A DNA stretch of 50,753 bases, from positions 1 through 50,753 of the forward strand of contig CAZFOB010000023.1 in NCBI GenBank assembly GCA_964520325.1. Reading direction: 5' to 3'. Of the stretch, positions 49,918-50,753 are shown one piece after another; the stretch's first letter is position 1, and each line of letters opens with the position of its first letter. The position numbers and the translations under genes were made by a program. Source of the stretch: CAZFOB01 sp964520325 (GTDB lineage Bacteria > Actinomycetota > JAICYB01). The notes under the pieces were generated by a model. It was given only the letters and a program-made list of their open reading frames with translations, was not told the origin of the DNA and made no database searches.

Positions 49918-50753
49918 TAGCACATATCTAGTCCTCTCGGGGAGTAATCCTCGTGACTAAACCAGCTGTATCGGTGAAAGTCCTGTCACACCTAGTCACT
50001 AAGGTGAAAACCGAGGTGAGAGGTGATGGATAACGCCGAGGGAAGTTCGAGTTCGTTGACGGACTTTTCCTTTACGCAGCGATCAGTTCTAGCGGGAACG
50101 GTTCTTGGTGACGGATGCCTTGCGAAGCACGGCAGATATCACCGGCTCCATGTGAAGCACAAGGCTGCGCACAAAGAACTGGTTGAATTCAAGTACGAGA
50201 CGTTTCGAGAGTTCGTCTCGATGTCCCTTCATGGATTTGATCAGCAACTCAATGGGCGTGGCTACCCGTGCTTCCAGTTCGCAACTAGAACGAACCCACT
50301 GTTTAGCGATTGGTACTTTCGCTTCTACCAGAGCGGAAGGAAGGTCGTGCCAGTGACGATCGCTGAGCATCTGACCCCGTTGGCACTCGCCGTCTGGTTC
50401 ATGGACGACGGAGCTGCCGATTACGCGGGCGTCACCTTCCAGACTCACAACTTCTCGCTCGAGGAGGTAAGGCGTCTGGAGGGGGTGCTGAAGGAGAAGT
50501 ACGGTCTGGCGACGACCATTCGAAGCAACAAACGTGGGTGGATCATCTACGTCAAGGCTTCGAGTCTCGGTCGTCTGGAGGAGGTCATTCGACCTCATCT
50601 ACTAAGAGGTTTCAGCTACAAGCTGATTCCTCGGCGGATTCGAACCCCGTAGAGACTGCACGCTGGCCCCTCGTTCACCAGAGCGAGGGTGATGACACAG
50701 TCCGACCTCACTGGTAACAGTGAGAGGTCGTCAGAAATGGCGATCCGCCATGG
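49918..50753 (+). mobile_element. Group I intron in 16S rRNA at position 788 (3' end outside window)
   Basis: Pairings found by eye: P1, exon AGGAT plus T (49913-49918) with AGTCCT (49930-49935), placing a U-G pair at U788; P2, 49938-49953, with a GUAA loop; P3, CCAGC (49962-49966) with GCTGG (50662-50666); P4, 49971-49975 with 50010-50014; P5, 49989-49993 with 50002-50006; P7, GACTG (50654-50658) with CAGTC (50698-50702); P8, 50668-50673 with 50684-50689; P9, 50707-50724, with a GUAA loop; and a last hairpin at 50737-50751. The order and the crossing P3/P7 pairs are diagnostic of group I. The endonuclease frame fills the P6/P6-P7 region. The terminal G and the 3' exon are beyond 50753. Confidence 0.9.
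50026..50652 (+). CDS. LAGLIDADG homing endonuclease (intron-encoded)
   Basis: 208 residues from ATG 50026, with GAGGTGAG upstream; GTG 50023 is an alternative and is used for numbering here. It has two LAGLIDADG motifs: LAGTVLGDG (residues 23-31, catalytic D30) and LAVWFMDDG (122-130, catalytic D129). The protein is therefore a single-chain pseudo-dimer of the LAGLIDADG_2 type that makes a double-strand cut at the intronless 16S site. Both acidic residues are present and the frame is open, so it is probably active. The TAG stop lies just before the P7 5' strand, fitting ORF and ribozyme tightly together. Base use is less GC-rich than the neighbouring genes, as expected for a mobile gene. Confidence 0.93.
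   Translation: MDNAEGSSSSLTDFSFTQRSVLAGTVLGDGCLAKHGRYHRLHVKHKAAHKELVEFKYETFREFVSMSLHGFDQQLNGRGYPCFQFATRTNPLFSDWYFRFYQSGRKVVPVTIAEHLTPLALAVWFMDDGAADYAGVTFQTHNFSLEEVRRLEGVLKEKYGLATTIRSNKRGWIIYVKASSLGRLEEVIRPHLLRGFSYKLIPRRIRTP

Overview
This 50.75-kb high-GC window reads like chromosome of a deep-branching Actinomycetota. The evidence is many GTG/TTG starts and ATGA/GTGA-coupled operons, a phosphatidylinositol-mannoside gene set (pgsA-patA-pimA), PIG-V-like mannosyltransferases, a single-chain GlyRS, PxKF-domain secreted proteins and large LuxR-type ATPase regulators. I do not assign a genus. Almost everything was called from protein motifs, RNA folding by eye and gene order.

Layout. 1-6.7 kb: a housekeeping operon (HIT, phoH, ybeY, CNNM/CBS, era, a small membrane protein, PduO-type adenosyltransferase, recO, uppS). 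Two of its genes are invaded by a 27-bp repeat family. 6.7-17.5 kb: glyS on the minus strand, then a cNMP-binding protein with pyruvate phosphate dikinase, NfeD with an SPFH protein, dgt, dnaG, the primary sigma factor and a secreted low-complexity protein. 17.5-27 kb: an accessory island starting at tRNA-Asn. It holds one complete LuxR/AAA regulator (minus strand), three decayed pieces of relatives of that gene, and three secreted-protein genes: a beta-propeller/PxKF protein, a collagen-like protein and a lysyl oxidase. Each secreted-protein gene is preceded by the same sequence, the last codons of a LuxR gene plus a conserved leader. A nucleotidyltransferase/winged-helix gene pair and a broken PxKF fragment also lie here. 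27-33 kb: AlkA-like glycosylase, glyoxalase-like protein, old-yellow-enzyme, secreted metalloprotease, thrS. 33-42.4 kb: EF-G-like GTPase, the PI/PIM operon with an inositol-monophosphatase-like gene and M48 protease, pdxS-pdxT, VOC protein and methyltransferase. 42.4-48.8 kb: yebC, two GT-C-type membrane proteins, ruvCAB, HesB/IscA, peroxiredoxin and a Cys/His-rich protein. 48.8 kb to the end: rRNA promoter and leader, then the 5' part of a 16S rRNA gene interrupted by a self-splicing-type intron.

Two things stand out. First, the 16S rRNA is split after E. coli position 788 by a group I intron whose P1-P5 and P7-P9 can be drawn by hand. It carries a two-motif LAGLIDADG homing endonuclease and cuts the annealing site of the universal 806R/785F primers. 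Second, the island has a repeated 'LuxR tail + 83-bp leader + secreted gene' architecture that places a collagen-like protein and a lysyl oxidase with intact cofactor residues under apparently shared control. This suggests a family of regulator/secreted-effector loci that recombine through their LuxR 3' ends.
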